Origin: Verrucomicrobiales bacterium
Lineage (GTDB): Bacteria > Verrucomicrobiota > Verrucomicrobiia > Limisphaerales > UBA11320
DNA length: 51,942 nt
Assembly (NCBI GenBank): GCA_016793885.1
Contig: JAEUHE010000118.1
Coordinates: 1 to 51,942 of the forward strand
Reading direction: 5' to 3'
The notes beneath the pieces were generated by a model. That model searched no databases and was not told where the DNA came from. It worked only from the letters and a program-made list of their open reading frames with translations. Of this stretch, positions 51,401 through 51,942 are shown one piece after another. Numbering within the stretch: the first letter of the stretch is position 1; each line of letters begins with the position of its first letter. A program made the translations under genes and the position numbers.

Positions 51401-51942
51401 TTCATGGTGGGTGACCTTGAGACTTCTGCTGGTGCGTTGACGCTGCAGGCGACGAGCTCGAACACGGGCCTGCTGCCGGTGAACCGGATTGAGTTTGGCG
51501 GCGGTGGGGCCAACCGGACGGTGAGGGTGGATCCGGTGGCCAACCAATCCGGAACCGCGCAGGTGACCCTGACAGTGAGTGACGCGAACGGAGGGACGGC
51601 TACCCGATCGTTCACGCTGACGGTGACGCCGGTGAATGATCTGCCGACCATTTCGGCGATTGGCTCGCCGACCATCGAGGAGGACGAGACGACGGGGGCG
51701 ATCCCGTTCATGGTGGGTGACATTGAGACTGCGGCGGGCGCGTTGACGCTGCAGGCGACGAGCTCGAACACGGGCCTGCTGCCGGTGAACCGGATTGAGT
51801 TCGGCGGCGGTGGGGCCAACCGGACGGTGAGGGTGGATCCGGTGGCCAACCAATCCGGAACCGCGCAGGTGACCCTGACAGTGAGTGACGCGAACGGAGG
51901 GACGGCTACCCGATCGTTCACGCTGACGGTGACGCCGGTGAA
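48488..51942 (+). CDS. Large secreted protein with dimethylformamidase beta-like domain (partial)
   Basis: A frame open from the ATG at 48488 to the end of the window, 1151 codons and continuing. An extended N-terminus (about 50 residues) precedes a signal helix (RSLVVLALVTLLGAGYE, about residues 55-75). Residues about 90-580 resemble the N,N-dimethylformamidase beta-subunit family: YRLGYYQGRGAREVARF, TWQAYNYGPAYYGGTIP, FVTSGHDEYWS and ANLAFFSGNTAFW-type segments. An Ig-like domain (about 600-680) and a carbohydrate-binding-like domain (about 690-840) follow. From about residue 845 a series of cadherin-like repeats of 102 residues begins (PTISxIGxxTIxEDxxT); the last two in view are nearly identical at the DNA level. 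It is probably cell-surface. The amidase activity is unproven. Confidence 0.85.
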   Translation, partial: MKVNHSSDSHRVRVLSLTPFGNSASQEHLEHANCSSRGLRAPRIFGLWRSLVVLALVTLLGAGYEDARGQSSNPIVEENLLPGTLPSVWNPDSSVPTIRGFTSEVSVNKGEPITFYVQTPADSGILYDLVVYRLGYYQGRGAREVARFAGTSVDQPACLETATPSLDPATDARQFARLIDCGNWIPSWTWNTPANLVSGLFMAKVRRRDTGISCGIFFVVRDDARSSDILLQTSDTTWQAYNYGPAYYGGTIPPERAMDGHSVYDLFNPRAYKVSYRRPHLWVLTNSVAPYTQIVGDNTVGNVLRYGEEYPLIRFLEANGFDVSYTTGRDSDRRGELMKNHRLFVTSGHDEYWSLQQKVNIEAARDAGVNLAFFSGNTAFWKIRWEDDHHTMVVYKERKGPKLDPLPGVSTGLFRDPQFGPPLYDGYQPENATTGLLTSRPTHTEFSLEVPEPDGKLRFWRNTSVAALTAGESVVFDGLLGYELDGDVDNGFRPPGLFYLSTTDVTNQDSSSFELGTASAMHHLSLYRAASGALVFSAGTMRLQRSLAGFYNQAPAPADPRLQQAIVNLFADMNVQPGSLLAGLSPATRSTDFTPPTAQVTGPANGSFVTVQDTVVVSGTAADVGGRVAAIEVSTDGGASWHPAVGRQAWTYRFTPCSAGSYGLRARAVDDSGNLGVASPVVPINARVAAVNDFVANGRFDCGFDTIIGGGITNQLGLGWFQRSQSGSRLQLAQGGLIPGVSLQRVVAGGSQDGIGQNLTLVPGREYDLTARVYIERGRAVLGIGRPDQAPDLSISLVQTGRWQTVSVPYSPTQAACTLMISSEGGPATFKVDDVALAPRSTGPADEPPTISSIGPRTIDEDNSTGPIGFTVADAVTPASALTVTATTSNPGLVPVGRIVLGGGGANRTVTITPLANQSGAVDVTLRVVDGIGGSASTSFSVTVNAVNDLPTISAIGSPTIEEDETTGAIPFMVGDLETSAGALTLQATSSNTGLLPVNRIEFGGGGANRTVRVDPVANQSGTAQVTLTVSDANGGTATRSFTLTVTPVNDLPTISAIGSPTIEEDETTGAIPFMVGDIETAAGALTLQATSSNTGLLPVNRIEFGGGGANRTVRVDPVANQSGTAQVTLTVSDANGGTATRSFTLTVTPV
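51335..51942 (+). repeat. Near-identical 306-bp tandem repeats inside the surface-protein gene
   Basis: The segments starting near 51331 and 51637 have a period of 306 bp (102 codons) and differ by only a handful of bases, for example GACGAAACG versus GACGAGACG. An older, diverged copy starts near 51030. Each copy encodes one cadherin-like domain. The array runs off the end of the window. Such fresh copies point to recent duplication or gene conversion. Confidence 0.85.

Noticed and set aside
48590..51921. Several minus-strand open frames of 172-334 aa
   Set aside because: They lie opposite the dimethylformamidase-like gene, whose plus frame is open throughout and matches a known family.

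Overview
The window looks like chromosomal DNA from a free-living Verrucomicrobiota bacterium, probably of the Pedosphaera/Limisphaera type. This is an inference from content. The clues are a GC-rich sequence, very large secreted proteins built from LamG, lamin-tail, CotH, Ig-like and Asp-rich calcium-repeat modules, C-termini ending in FYR(L/V)-type motifs, a choice-of-anchor Q beta-helix protein, a DUF1080 protein, a Tat-exported Gfo/Idh/MocA oxidoreductase, an M2 peptidase, and intergenic spaces filled with dispersed palindromic and tandem repeats.

Layout. 1-510: strongly structured DNA/RNA region of unknown identity, then an RraA-like aldolase gene (minus). 1455-8276: a 2273-aa secreted CotH/lamin-tail protein. 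8531-10683: housekeeping patch with rlmN (minus), a NusG/RfaH-like factor and tRNA-Arg(TCG). 10684-12780: repeat-rich accessory stretch with a two-gene DUF6036 nucleotidyltransferase-like module and the remnant of a second copy. 12783-15125: secreted beta-helix protein. 15613-17060: an ECF-type sigma factor and a DUF1398 gene that share a promoter-like bipartite motif. 17100-17815: a perfect hairpin and a 163-bp tandem repeat array. 17868-20920: a secreted protein with a possible caspase-like His/Cys pair, and a DUF1579-like protein. 21034-27405: a leftward gene series (secreted protein, OPT transporter, DinB-like protein, DedA/ATP-grasp fusion, TANGO2/NRDE protein, decayed PPC-like gene). 27617-29519: a complete IS4-family insertion with 16-bp inverted ends and an 11-bp target duplication. 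29778-31577: M2 dipeptidase. 31639-33524: a leftward STN-like protein / ECF sigma / membrane protein operon. 33699-38589: a three-gene phosphorelay (GAF-PAS kinase, CheY-like receiver, REC-PAS-kinase-REC hybrid). 38621-44950: DUF1080 protein, nuclease-helicase, Gfo/Idh/MocA oxidoreductase with a clear terminator, and an AraC regulator. 44982-51942: a triplicated LamG/Asp-repeat surface protein and, divergently, a dimethylformamidase-beta-like giant protein that runs off the end in near-identical 306-bp repeats.

How it fits together. Most genes concern the envelope or outside of the cell (secreted modular proteins, sugar-type oxidoreductase and hydrolase, peptide transport and peptide hydrolysis) and the sensing and transcriptional control that goes with them (two ECF sigma factors, an AraC regulator, a phosphorelay). 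The parts that look most worth following up are the ECF/DUF1398 promoter pair, the secreted caspase-like protein, the DedA/ATP-grasp fusion operon, and the structured region at the left edge. I found no CRISPR array, rRNA operon or prophage.
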